A stretch of 64,000 bases of DNA from Campylorhamphus procurvoides (taxonomy: Eukaryota > Chordata > Aves > Passeriformes > Dendrocolaptidae): assembly GCA_013396655.1 (NCBI GenBank), contig WBMV01001904.1:388597-452596 (forward strand), given 5' to 3'. Position 1 is the stretch's first letter; each line of letters opens with the position of its first letter. The notes under the pieces are model-generated. The model was not told the origin of the DNA. It saw nothing but the letters and a program-made list of their open reading frames with translations, and did not search any database. Both the position numbers and the translations under genes were made by a program. Positions 44,701 to 51,950 of this stretch are shown piece after piece.

Positions 44701-47700
44701 GTCAGAATAGGGAGCTGAGCTCTCGACTTGGATAATCTTGGTCCTCTCAAGCAACTAAAGTGCCATAAAGGTGAGGCTGATAATTTGTGTTCCCAAGACC
44801 CTTTGTTAAGCTCTAACCACTGATGACAGTCTGTAGCATCTTTGGGCTGTTACAGACACGTTTTGGTAATTTTAGGGCATAAATGTCATAGTCCTGACTC
44901 TGCCAATGCCTAATGAATAGAGATAGTTGCTCTTATGAAGATTAACAACCATATTTGAATTTTGCTTTCTATTTTTCTCTTCCACTGGGTGATAGCTTTT
45001 TTGGTGTCTTTTGAAACACATTATAGAAGTCACAGCCACTCGTCTATTTTCTCTTCTGCCCTAAAGTTAAGCTAACCTTTTGATTCTGAGTTCAGTTGTA
45101 AGAGATATATTTGAGCTTAACCTTTTCTGCTTGCACTCTGGTCACATCCTAATTCCAGTGAATTACTCTGTCATTAAGAAATGCTTTACCCTCACCCCTG
45201 TAAGTGCAGAGTCTTTCCATGTGCCCAGTCCATTAGGAACGGCTCCAGGTGTACAAGACAGCATTTTTGTTACTACCTTTTACCCTGTCTCAAACCTTAT
45301 CATAAAAGCCATTTGGACCACTGCTTGTTTAGACTCAAGTCTTCATCTCCAGGTGACTCTTTGACTTCATTGTCTTGAAGCAAAAATGATAAATCTAATC
45401 TGGCTTCACTGCCTGAGTAAGTATTTGTCCACACTCAGAAAAAACAAATTTCACTCCAGAAGAAAAGAGGAAAACTTTCCCTGACAATATCAAGAGGCAA
45501 AATCCCTCTGCATTTCAGGTCCCGTGTTCTTCGTGGGGTGATTTGCCATGACAGTGCTCTGACAATTTACATGTTACTTACACCATTTGCCCAGCATTTA
45601 GCTAAGCTGGTTTTGTACTCAGAGGAGCAGGAGAGAGCAAGGACTAATTCATTCCACATGTCTAGATCACACCCTCAGGGGGATTGTCTCTCTTTCACCT
45701 TTATCTATATTGGAAGCATAAATAATGAATCCAATAATTGGATGAGGCTCTGAGCAACCTGGTCTAGTGGAAGATGTCCCTGCCCATGGAAGGAAGGTTG
45801 GAACTGAATGATCTTTAAGGCCCCTTCCAACCCAAACCATTCCAGGATTCTGCCTGTCTCATTTAACTGTGTCATTCAACTCATTTTGTAAACTGAGCAA
45901 ACTCCAGTTTGAAACTAGTGGAGGTGTGTTGTAGGTAGTACTTTATAAAGAGAGGCTCTTCCAGAAATCCCCTGCACTATCATTTAACCACATTATTCTC
46001 ATTCTCATCTCAAAACCATTCATAATGATCTTGCTCTTCCTGGCATGTATTTCAATTTTAATTCTTCTTTAATTGAAGTTTCTCTTTTCTCTTTCCCCAG
46101 TCCTATTTCCTCATATTGTTTGTTTTCTTAGGTTCTGTCTGATCCCTATTAAGTGTAAAAAAACATTATTTTATATTGAAACAAATCATTGATTCAAAAT
46201 CAAACAAAAGAAACCCAGTGTGCTGCTCTCCTCACCTTACTGTAAACATCTGCATCTACTTGTCTTGGATCACAGAATCAATTAGGTTGGAAAAGACCTC
46301 TGACATCATCGAGTCCATATGACCTTTTCAACTGGACCATGGCACTAGCACAGATCACATAGATAGTTGAGAAAATAGCCAAAGAAAGAAATCCTCAGGT
46401 CCAGTTTGCCCAATCTCTGCTTTCTAGAAGGGCTCTAATAGAAAAGTCACGTTTTCAGGTTCAGAATTCCCCTGAAAAGGCATAAAAGAGGCAATTGCAA
46501 AACTGTTTCCCAGGCTGGTACTCACAGACCTGCAGTGGGGAGTATTCATGCACAGAGCTGGTGTTGAGAAGGGTTTTTCTGGGGTCAGACCACAGCACTG
46601 CAGTGTTACAGACCATGGGTCTGTCCAAGTCCCTGAAAGGAGACTTAAGAAAGGGAGGACTGAAACAATCAGATAAGAGGAGTGTGGTTTCTCCCTTTCT
46701 GTGCCCTCCTTGTGAACTCTTGTATGTTTTAACCATCAGGCCTTCATCCTGCTCATGTAGGGCACCTAATGCTGACAGTGTGTGGTTTGGGTGGGGAAAT
46801 ACCTTTTGCTGCACCCTTAGACAGCACATTGCACCTGGTCTGAAGTGGGGCTGGGCAGTGTGTTCTTCACCCTTTGAGCAGACCTCACAGTGCACCTGAA
46901 GACAATGCCCAAGCTTTAAAAGAAATGGAGAAAAGCAGCAGCCTGTGCAGTTTTGGGCCATTTTTTTCACTCCATCTCCCCTGCAGTCCCAGTGGTTGGT
47001 GACAGATACACCCAGGATAGCTTTGATTGACCTCACTCAGGTGCTGGGGGCTGAGAACCTGTGTCAGGATGGTTTTCACACAGGCTGTGCAAGTTTTGTG
47101 ATAGGCTTTGGACAGTTGCCATGGCATCTGATCCAGGCTGAGGTCTATTCCACAACAACATCACTGCTATTAATACCTAAACTTTACCCTGTCTGTAGTA
47201 AAACACAGATAAGAGCAGTCCTTTAGGAAGATGCAGTGGAGATAAGTATATTAAAGACTGGAAAATATTGAGGGTAAGATATGAATATTGCCTAAATTTA
47301 GCTAAATTTATAATCCAGACATCTAAAATAGAAGAGTTGTCTAGACTCATTTTATAACTAATTAAAAGATCACACTATCTGGCCTATTTTGGACAACTGC
47401 TTTAGGAGGAGATGAGTCATACCATTTCACATACTGACTGATTGTCTCTTGGTCAGGAGGAGGTCTGTGGGTCAAGAGGTGTAATGTCTACATTATATTA
47501 TCTATAACCCCTTCCCAGAGGACACCTGGGTATTCCAAGTGTTCCACGTTCTTTCCCCTTTTTCTCACCAGGTCCGCTCTGCAGCCAGGAAGAGGTGGCA
47601 CCGCTGGCAGGACCATCACTCCCTCCGAGTGCGTGTGGCACGTGCCATGTCCATCCCCACCTCTCCCACACGGATCAGCTTCCACAGCATCAAGCAGACA

Positions 47701-47712
47701 GCAGCCGTGTGA
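8619..47712 (+). CDS. CRHR2: Corticotropin-releasing hormone receptor 2, 3' part (8 coding exons, 5' end outside window)
   Basis: Class B1 GPCR of the plasma membrane that binds urocortins and CRH and signals mainly through Gs and cAMP (family knowledge). Joining 8619-8736, 13157-13310, 15443-15503, 19604-19676, 31018-31103, 33786-33921, 35401-35442 and 47572-47712 gives one open frame of 269 residues plus a stop, after one base completing an upstream Arg codon. Visible-segment landmarks are TM2 with HWNL, Cys42 in ECL1/TM3, Glu63 and YLHT66-69 in TM3/ICL2, Trp100 in TM4, Cys112 in ECL2, an ICL3 with [13 protein letters not shown], Pro175/Gly178 in TM6, Gln209-Gly210 in TM7, and a tail ending [17 protein letters not shown] and [12 protein letters not shown] match receptor 2 rather than receptor 1 as I remember them. 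Mammalian CRHR2 is about 411 residues, so roughly 140 N-terminal residues (signal peptide, ectodomain, TM1) lie upstream. All introns are GT-AG. Confidence 0.96.
8737..13156 (+). other. CRHR2 intron, 4.4 kb
   Basis: GT-AG intron, phase 0. It contains one minus-oriented CR1 fragment (9886-10190) and a short CA-rich stretch near 10403-10434. I see no other gene-like structure in it. Confidence 0.9.
9886..10190 (-). mobile_element. CR1 LINE 3' fragment
   Basis: It begins 'cacagaatcatggaatggtt', passes 'gccatgggcagggacacct' and 'gctccaagccccatccaacc', and ends near the 'ccattcccccttgtcttatc' block. Reverse orientation, about 300 bp. Confidence 0.92.
13157..13310 (+). CDS. CRHR2: CRHR2 exon: ECL1, TM3, ICL2, start of TM4
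   Basis: 154 bp. The acceptor is 'tttgctttccag' and the donor 'gtaagtg'. It reads [42 protein letters not shown] and FLFIGW, and ends one base into a Cys codon (phase 1). It carries the TM3 Cys that forms the disulfide to ECL2 in this family, the conserved TM3 Glu of the FVEGC motif, and the YLHT motif at the cytoplasmic end used in G-protein coupling. Confidence 0.97.
13311..15442 (+). other. CRHR2 intron, 2.1 kb
   Basis: GT-AG intron, phase 1. It contains a degraded plus-oriented CR1 fragment (13470-13866). The rest is unremarkable. Confidence 0.9.
13470..13866 (+). mobile_element. Degraded CR1 LINE 3' fragment
   Basis: Plus orientation and strongly diverged. 'gaagaggaagatgaggagga' near 13507 matches the upstream CR1 block. 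It ends with 'gatgccttcagaggtccttt' then 'ccaacc', the diverged CR1 tail. It lies within the intron after the TM3 exon. Confidence 0.7.
15443..15503 (+). CDS. CRHR2: CRHR2 exon: TM4 and start of ECL2
   Basis: 61 bp. The acceptor is 'tttgctcctgcag' and the donor 'gtaagtg'. It completes the Cys codon from the previous exon, then reads [19 protein letters not shown] and two bases of a Gln codon (phase 2). The Trp in IAWAIG is the near-invariant TM4 tryptophan of class B receptors. Confidence 0.96.
15575..16085. repeat. Unclassified repeat-like, pyrimidine-rich block
   Basis: A stretch with higher GC and a different base texture from the surrounding AT-rich intron, starting 72 bp after the TM4 exon donor. 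'tttcctggggaatctcatcc' and 'gtccctcctctaaagttcag' remind me of old interspersed repeats in bird genomes, but I cannot name a family. No ORF of note. Confidence 0.3.
16616..16670. repeat. A-rich / GAAA low-complexity run
   Basis: About 55 bases of A runs broken by single G bases (aaag/aaagg units), intronic. Confidence 0.95.
17289..17579 (-). CDS. Unidentified 96-codon ORF, antisense within a CRHR2 intron; possible retrocopy or repeat-derived fragment
   Basis: I do not recognise this protein. On the minus strand it runs from ATG (17577-17579) to TGA, with no low-complexity sequence. Composition is protein-like: charged, Leu/Glu/Arg-rich, with [46 protein letters not shown] and a C-terminal FGTELEDHR. 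Most Arg codons are AGA, giving a purine-rich strand. Just upstream on the minus strand is 'tttctttccttacatag', a good match to a splice acceptor ending directly before the ATG, so it could also be a lone exon. The plus strand is also open here, which weakens the coding case. It may be a decayed retrocopy, a transposon or endogenous retroviral fragment, or chance. Confidence 0.25.
   Translation of the reverse strand: MERCEEKLFTRYAKAGNTILQNLQDLHLREDFEGYFGRTILYCLKLREPRTIRRGISGKLAVLAEGLIRRRVRHVAELSELEKVSKEFGTELEDHR
18959..19115 (-). mobile_element. CR1 LINE 3' fragment
   Basis: 'gatcgtagaatcgtaggatt' followed by 'ccaacactgccaggtccagc', 'ccccaagtgccacatctgca' and 'gaacacttccaggagtggtg'. Same subfamily type as the copy at 3026-3492. 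Confidence 0.88.
19604..19676 (+). CDS. CRHR2: CRHR2 exon: ECL2 and start of TM5
   Basis: 73 bp. The acceptor is 'ttgtttcttacag' and the donor 'gtaagtg'. It completes the Gln codon, then reads [18 protein letters not shown] and VILVLL, ending on a codon boundary (phase 0). The first full codon is the ECL2 cysteine that pairs with the TM3 cysteine. The CW pair is typical of class B ECL2. Confidence 0.96.
21955..22222 (+). mobile_element. CR1 LINE 3' fragment
   Basis: Plus orientation. It contains 'tagattagatattgaggaag', 'ccatccctggaagtgtccaa' (diagnostic block), 'cctgcccatggcagggggtg' and 'tcttccaacccaaaccattc'. Confidence 0.93.
24481..24508. repeat. (TA)n microsatellite
   Basis: Alternating T and A with one interrupting G, about 28 bases, intronic. 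Confidence 0.95.
25060..25205. repeat. AT-rich block
   Basis: About 145 bases of almost pure A/T, including 'attaataatataattttaaa', in the long intron before the TM5 exon. Not a simple microsatellite. Confidence 0.85.
25601..25755 (-). mobile_element. CR1 LINE 3' fragment
   Basis: Reverse orientation. 'catagaatcacagcatgact' leads into 'tgggttgaaagggacattaa', 'gccatgggaagggacacctt' and 'ccttggacacttccagggat'. Confidence 0.92.
30405..30460. repeat. CCAA-rich simple repeat flanked by A runs
   Basis: 'gccaaccaaccaacaaacca' set between two poly-A runs, about 560 bp before the TM5 exon. Confidence 0.9.
30987..31003 (+). repeat. (CT)8 microsatellite in the TM5-exon polypyrimidine tract
   Basis: Perfect CT alternation preceded by six Ts and followed by 'ctcttccttttcag' immediately before exon 31018-31103. 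The whole stretch from 30981 to 31015 is pyrimidine, so it is also the splice-acceptor tract. Confidence 0.95.
31018..31103 (+). CDS. CRHR2: CRHR2 exon: TM5 and ICL3
   Basis: 86 bp. The acceptor follows a very long pyrimidine tract containing a CT microsatellite; the donor is 'gtgagt'. It reads [20 protein letters not shown], then TTSETIQY and two bases of an Arg codon (phase 2). This exon carries the cytoplasmic end of TM5 and the ICL3 segment that is strongly conserved between CRHR1 and CRHR2. It follows an 11.3-kb intron. Confidence 0.97.
31104..33785 (+). other. CRHR2 intron, 2.7 kb
   Basis: GT-AG intron, phase 2. It holds the longest single CR1 fragment of the window (31480-32006). Nothing else recognisable. 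Confidence 0.9.
31480..32006 (+). mobile_element. CR1 LINE 3' fragment, longest in window
   Basis: About 525 bp in plus orientation. It includes the reverse-transcriptase-proximal region ('gagtccagaggaggccacca'), 'gggaatggtttcaaactgaa', 'tagattggatattaggaaga' and 'ccatccctggaagtgtccaa', and ends with a clear 'ttctatggttctatgatca' tail. The intact 3' tail suggests a simple target-primed insertion with 5' truncation. Confidence 0.94.
33786..33921 (+). CDS. CRHR2: CRHR2 exon: end of ICL3, TM6, ECL3, start of TM7
   Basis: 136 bp. The acceptor is 'gtttcctgcccacag' and the donor 'gtaagag'. It completes the Arg codon, then encodes 45 residues running [26 protein letters not shown] and [12 protein letters not shown]. 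The LLPLLG motif holds the TM6 proline kink used in activation. The exon ends exactly after the conserved TM7 Gln (phase 0), so the Gln-Gly pair of TM7 is split by the intron. Confidence 0.97.
33922..35400 (+). other. CRHR2 intron, 1.5 kb
   Basis: GT-AG intron, phase 0, splitting the conserved TM7 Gln-Gly pair. No repeat or second gene was recognised. Confidence 0.9.
35401..35442 (+). CDS. CRHR2: CRHR2 mini-exon: second half of TM7
   Basis: 42 bp, phase 0 on both sides. The acceptor is 'ttcttcttttcag' and the donor 'gtaagt'. It encodes 14 residues, [14 protein letters not shown], which form the intracellular half of TM7 and the turn into helix 8. Because it is exactly 14 codons, skipping would keep the frame but remove half of TM7. 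The homologous CRHR1 exon is skipped in the R1d isoform (established for CRHR1). Confidence 0.96.
36495..36740 (+). mobile_element. CR1 LINE 3' fragment, different subfamily
   Basis: 'ggttggatctcagggaaatg', 'ttcttcccccaaagagtggt', 'ggagctggactcgatgatcc' and 'gggtcccttccaactcagaa'. The 'ccatccctggaagtgtccaa' block is absent, so this is a different CR1 subfamily from most copies in this window. Confidence 0.85.
39655..39726 (+). mobile_element. CR1 LINE 3' end, short fragment
   Basis: 'gcaggacttgatgagcctta' and 'tgggtcccttccaagctgag' then 'ttctgggattctgttctatg'. The terminal 70 bp resemble the subfamily at 36495-36740. Confidence 0.78.
39980..40290 (-). mobile_element. CR1 LINE 3' fragment
   Basis: Reverse orientation. 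'aacatttccagggatggtga', 'ccacttccctgggcagcctg', 'agagattttccctaatgtcc' and 'ctttcagggaattgtggaga'. The terminal tail is missing or too diverged to place. Confidence 0.88.
40800..40837. repeat. A-rich / CAAA low-complexity run
   Basis: 'acaaaaaaacaaacaaacaa' and following A/G bases, adjoining the start of the CR1 fragment at 40838. Confidence 0.85.
40838..41074 (+). mobile_element. CR1 LINE 3' fragment
   Basis: 'tagatgagatattaggaagg', 'ccatccctggaagtgtccaa', 'gatctttaaggtcccttcca' and the tail 'atgattctatgattctac'. It lies directly after an A/C-rich run at 40800-40837. Confidence 0.93.
41441..41505 (-). mobile_element. CR1 LINE 3' end, short fragment
   Basis: 'cagaatcacagaatctttaa' then 'aaagacctccagcatcatcg'. 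Only the terminal 65 bp are present, in reverse orientation. Confidence 0.78.
41556..41640 (+). mobile_element. CR1-like 3' end, short fragment
   Basis: 'tggaccagaggccttctgat' then 'gtcccttccaaccttaacaa' and 'ttctgtaattcatgaatcc'. It resembles a CR1 terminal region in plus orientation, about 50 bp after an oppositely oriented fragment. Confidence 0.6.
45736..45858 (+). mobile_element. CR1 LINE 3' end fragment
   Basis: 'gagcaacctggtctagtgga', 'gaactgaatgatctttaagg' and 'ccccttccaacccaaaccat' then 'tccaggattctg'. About 120 bp in plus orientation. Confidence 0.9.
46268..46345 (-). mobile_element. CR1 LINE 3' end, short fragment
   Basis: 'ggatcacagaatcaattagg' followed by 'ttggaaaagacctctgacat' and 'catcgagtcc'. 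Reverse orientation. Confidence 0.8.
47572..47712 (+). CDS. CRHR2: CRHR2 last coding exon: helix 8 and C-terminal tail
   Basis: 141 bp including the TGA at 47710-47712. The acceptor is 'ctttttctcaccag', after a 12.1-kb intron. It encodes 46 residues: [19 protein letters not shown], then [17 protein letters not shown], then [10 protein letters not shown]. The basic, amphipathic RKRWHRW stretch is helix 8. Ser/Thr residues in [10 protein letters not shown] are the expected kinase and arrestin region. The tail ends in TAAV, the CRHR2 form of the STAV end of CRHR1. The exon is GC-rich compared with the flanking intron. Confidence 0.97.
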   Translation, partial: VRSAARKRWHRWQDHHSLRVRVARAMSIPTSPTRISFHSIKQTAAV

Positions 47713-48735
47713 CCTGCCCCGCACAGACCCGCTCCACCCGGTGGCCTTCAGAGTTCTTCACTCTCCCCAAGCCCCTTCCTGCAAACTTTCCTCCTTTATC
47801 CTCGCTGATCTCAGTGAGACAAGATACTCCTGTGGACTCTCATCTCCCGTACCCGTGATGCTGCTTTAAGGCAACCAGGCAAAAGCCCCTTGGAGTCGGT
47901 GGTGGTAAAACAGATTCAAAGAAGAAACAGGTTCAACCCTGGCTGCACCTTGTGGAAGTTCACAATGCAAAGTCTAAGACAGCACACTGGCAGGAACAAT
48001 CGATTTTTTTTCTCCTTTTTTTGTTTTTGTTTTTCCCTTCCATTTTACGGTGAACAAAGACTATTTTTAACATACTGCCCATCTCACCCTGTACATTGAT
48101 TCCCGATGATTTCAAGTTTGGTGTATAATAGCCCATCTCTTGTTTCTTTGTAAAAAAGTTTCTTCTGTGCAGAACTGTCGTTTGAGAACTCGTGGCAGCA
48201 CTAAAAGAGCATCTGGAAAGGTGGTGTGAAAAATCTGACTTTATCTACTTTCCCCATTCCTCCCTTTGATAGACTGGGAGTTGTCAGGGCATTGCTGGAC
48301 TGTTTAACACAGAGCACTTTGCCTTGCAAGCACCATGCCCGGTGCATACACAGATTTTGCAAAGGACAGCAATAGCTCCAAGTGCTCTACAAAATATCCT
48401 TTTTTTCCTCTTAGCCCCATGCTTTTGGCACAATGTAAGTAGCCTGTGGAAAGTCTTTGGTGTTTTTTTCAGCTCAGAGAATCAGGGTGGGGAAGGACAA
48501 CAGAACATCTTTTCTGGGTTTAAAAGAAACAAAAGGGAAGCACTGTAAAAATAATAATGAGATTTTTGCATTATGAGGGTAGTGCTACATGCTGCACAAA
48601 GACATCCACTGAGCATTTTGAACTCGAGCAGATGTATCTACCAGGCTTTTTATGTGATGTTCAAAAATACTGTATATTTTCAATAATAAACACTACTCTG
48701 GGTTGGTTTCAATAAAACCAGGCATCATTTTCTTT
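47713..48735 (+). other. CRHR2: CRHR2 3' untranslated region
   Basis: About 1 kb from the stop codon to just past two AATAAA hexamers. The sequence is non-repetitive, with short T-rich runs near 48004-48040, and shows no CR1 fragment. The 3' boundary is inferred from the polyadenylation signals only; the true cleavage site and any alternative 3' UTR are not visible. Confidence 0.7.
48685..48716 (+). terminator. Tandem polyadenylation signals of CRHR2
   Basis: AATAAA occurs at 48685-48690 and again at 48711-48716, about 1 kb after the CRHR2 stop codon and on the same strand. The second is followed by a T-rich stretch ('attttctttactctgg') that could be the downstream element. No other AATAAA was seen in the preceding 3' UTR. 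Confidence 0.7.
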
Positions 48736-50724
48736 ACTCTGGAAAGGAAGAAGACACCTATCTTGGCAGTGGTTTTGTATCTAAGATCAGGGAAAGAAAG
48801 CCTGTTTGACAGTGAGCCAAGAAGAAGAGCCACCTCATGATAAAACCTGACCAAGAGGACATTTAAATGCAGGAGGAATTGCTTCTCTTCTGAGCTAATG
48901 GTGTTACCCTGGATTCTTGTTCCTCTGTGCTCCTCTTCCCTCCACTGGGCTTTGCAACAGCAGGAACTAAAAACCAATTTGTTTAATATGTTCCACATCA
49001 CCTGTAACTTCACCAGAGATGGAGTAATTGGCTCTTTCCACTTTATCAAGCTTATTCTGACTTTTCTTCAAACATTTTATAGGACTTTCCTGTCTGGTCT
49101 CCAGATTTATATTGGTCTAGTTTTCAGGGGCTGGAAAATATCTTGGAAGACACTGATATTAATCCCCTGCTTGTGGAGGCATCCTGTCCTAACAGCTCAG
49201 TCACATTCAACTTTGAGCTTGTTGGCAGTGAACAGCAAATTTAAATTAACAAATTAAAAGTTTGTAAGTTTTTCCCCTCCTAACTCATTTGCATTCATGT
49301 GCCTCAGGGAGGAGGGACATTTGAGATTTGAGTGTCTGATGAGAGAGGACCAGGTCCGTGGTTTTGTTTATCAAATGCATCCCAGGGGTGATGCACGGCC
49401 CCTGGCATTTTGTGTTTGAAGGCACAGATACATCTATCAGAAATATGTCGATTGAGTATCTCTGTGTTTGCTCTGGCTCTGGGCCTTGCTGGGATGAAAA
49501 AGGCATTTGCAGTGCAGTAGATACTGCCAGAAATTGCTGGTTAATGTTATTTCCAGGTCTGAGGTGAAAAGAAATTTGGCAACTGAGGAAGTGAACTGAT
49601 GTCTCTGGCACTGGACATGCAGTTGCAGGGTTTGATTTCACATGGTCCTTTGGAGCTTAGAGTTTACCTCACAATGAACCAGTGGAATATACTGATGGCA
49701 GGACACCGACTTTGTGTCTTCAGGGCTATTTCTGTAATGCCCTGTTTCCACTTACAATAAATACTCACCGAACATTTAAGACCAATAAATAGGTGAAGAC
49801 ACATTTGCTCTCTGTCTTGGTAAATCAGGTGGCTTCTCTCCCATTACACTTGCTACCTACCCAAGGAAATTGTGCAGCAAAGTCTGCAGGGCTTCTTAGC
49901 TGGCCCTCAGGAGGCAGCTGCTTCAGAAGGAGCTCTTGGCTTTGCTTCGTGGGACACATCTCTTGGCCTCACTGAGGGCTTGATTCACTTGCCTAAATAC
50001 AGGTTTCCAACATCATTTCAGATGCCCCAGGAATCCCAGCTGCCTTCTAGTGTTCTCTCCAGAAAAGTAGCTGTATAACCTGTGCACACATCCCACCTTT
50101 TCTGAGCTCTTCCAGATGGAAACAGACACTAAGGAATGATTTGTACACTCACTCAGCTACTTCTCCGAGATTCCCCAAGGGAGAAATTGAATTGGACAGG
50201 GTCAAGTCAGCCAATCCAGGATTCTGCCAATAGGGCTGTCTTACCTACAGACAGAGTGCAGGGAGATTGAGGGAGCCAAAGAGGCTTGGAGGGACCGTGG
50301 TGGGTTTTCATTCCAGCCATGGGTTCTGTGCAAGGTGCACTGTAGCCAGTAGGGTTTGCACTGCCTAAAGGAATGACACTATGAAGGACTCTCTCCTTTC
50401 TCTGCTCTTAGACATGGCTTGAGTGTAAAAATGTTTCAGTCTTTATTTTATTTGTACAAACAATTTCAAGAAAATAAAAATAACCTTTTTGACTATGCAA
50501 GTTCTCACCCACAGGACTTTGGAAGAAGTTCCCAGTTCTCTTGCCTGATAGCAGTGGTGATGCTCTTGAAAATGTGTTCTTCTGTCTGATCCCACTGGTG
50601 GAGAGCTGACTTCTGTCACCAACAGCATTTGGTGCATCCAAGCCAGGGTGAAAAAATGCTCACCTTTCCTCAAAACACCAGCCAAAGCAGCTGCTGATGC
50701 TGTACCAAGGCACAGCATGGGATT

Positions 50725-50804
50725 GAGTTATGAGGCTGCTCAGAAATGGTTTCATTGGAGTTACTGAGCTATGGGGCTGCTCAGAAATGGATTCATTAGA
50801 GTTA
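50725..50804. repeat. 41-bp tandem duplication, two imperfect units
   Basis: Two adjacent units share 'ggctgctcagaaatgg' and flanking 'gag(t/c)tatg(a/g)g ... ttcatt(g/a)gagtta'. They differ at a few positions, so this is an old local duplication rather than an assembly error. Confidence 0.85.
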
Positions 50805-51254
50805 AGCTGTTTGGAGATCATCCCAGGAGAAAAATATCTGGGAGCAAGACAAATAAGCAAGATCTTCCATTTTCCCAGAGTAGCCTTTGGTAAAAATGCT
50901 GGCTGAACTGGAGTTGAGCCACACACCCTTACATCAAGAAGATGTGCATTTCCACGTGCCAGTAAGCCTGTGGCTGTCTGGGAACCTAAGGCATCCTTCA
51001 GGGATCATCCCAGCTCAGAGACCAAAGCGCTGGCTGGACAAGAGGACAGGAGCAAGAGCATACAGGGAAGCATTTCTGGGCCAGCATTCCTGGGTTTCCA
51101 CAGAGAGGAGCTTCCTGTGACTCCAGAACAAGACAGTAATAAACTAGAGCAAGGTCAGCCACAGCCCACCAGGATGCTCTGGTGTGGAGCACTTCCCATG
51201 TGCAGAGGTGATAGAGATGTTTCAGAATGAAGAGATTTTGGATGGACATAATAA

Positions 51255-51590
51255 CAGCCTGCCAGTATCTACAAGGTTGGTGACAGACCCAGGCCCTTCA
51301 CAAAAGTGTGGGGCAGGAGGACAACAGGCGTAAGCTGTAATGAGAAAGAGCCAGATGAGATGTAAAGGGAAAGTTTTCCCTCAAGAAGACAGTCAAGCAG
51401 TGGGGCAGGTTTCCTAGTGAGGGTATGCAATCTCCATCAGAGATTTTTCAAGGCCAAACTGGATAAAGCCCTGAGCAATGTTCTCTGTGATCAGAGCTGA
51501 GCCTGCTATGAGTAGGGGGTGTGGACTGGAGACCTCCTGATGTCTCTTACAGTCTGCATTGTCCTGTCATCCTAGTATTGATATTGTCTG
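51255..51590 (+). mobile_element. Degraded CR1 LINE 3' fragment
   Basis: 'gggcaggaggacaacaggcg', then 'taagctgtaatgagaaagag', 'agggaaagttttccctcaag', 'aaggccaaactggataaagc' and 'actggagacctcctgatgtc'. Block order matches plus-oriented CR1 but the copy is strongly diverged. Confidence 0.65.
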
Positions 51591-51935
51591 TCATTCCACT
51601 AACACTATGAAAATATGAACATGGTCTAGATTGGATTGCTGTATTTCTTTTCATGTGCACCTCAGGGGTTTTGGAAACATTCTGTTGTCTCCTCTCTTCA
51701 AAAGAAGCTTCTTCCTTTGCTTTCCCCTGGCAGGAATGCAAAGATGAATAAAGTCACATCTCTTTAGGGAAAACTCTCTGCTTTACTTTGTGATGCCTTT
51801 TGAAGTTGTATGTCCCTTTCAACAAAATAATCATTCATGGCATGGATCTGGGATGATTCAGATGTAGTTTCTGGATCAGCGGAAACAGTCTCAGCTAAGC
51901 CAGGAAAATGGTTGTGGATCTCTTGGCCTGACAAT

Positions 51936-51950
51936 CTGTGTGTGTGTGTG
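51936..51950. repeat. (TG)n short microsatellite
   Basis: About seven TG units, intergenic. Confidence 0.85.

Larger units (their letters stand above)
35443..47571 (+). other. CRHR2 last intron, 12.1 kb
   Basis: GT-AG intron, phase 0. It is rich in CR1 fragments (36495-36740, 39655-39726, 39980-40290, 40838-41074, 41441-41505, 41556-41640, 45736-45858, 46268-46345), with T-rich runs at 36262-36292 and 36908-36935. It also holds an antisense 191-codon ORF at 46461-47036 with no recognisable domain. I see no supported gene inside it. Confidence 0.9.

Noticed and set aside
46461..47036. 191-codon minus-strand ORF, the longest in the window
   Set aside because: No recognisable domain, Cys/His scattered without pattern, and it lies inside the last CRHR2 intron with an overlapping 134-codon ORF on the other strand. 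Probably chance.
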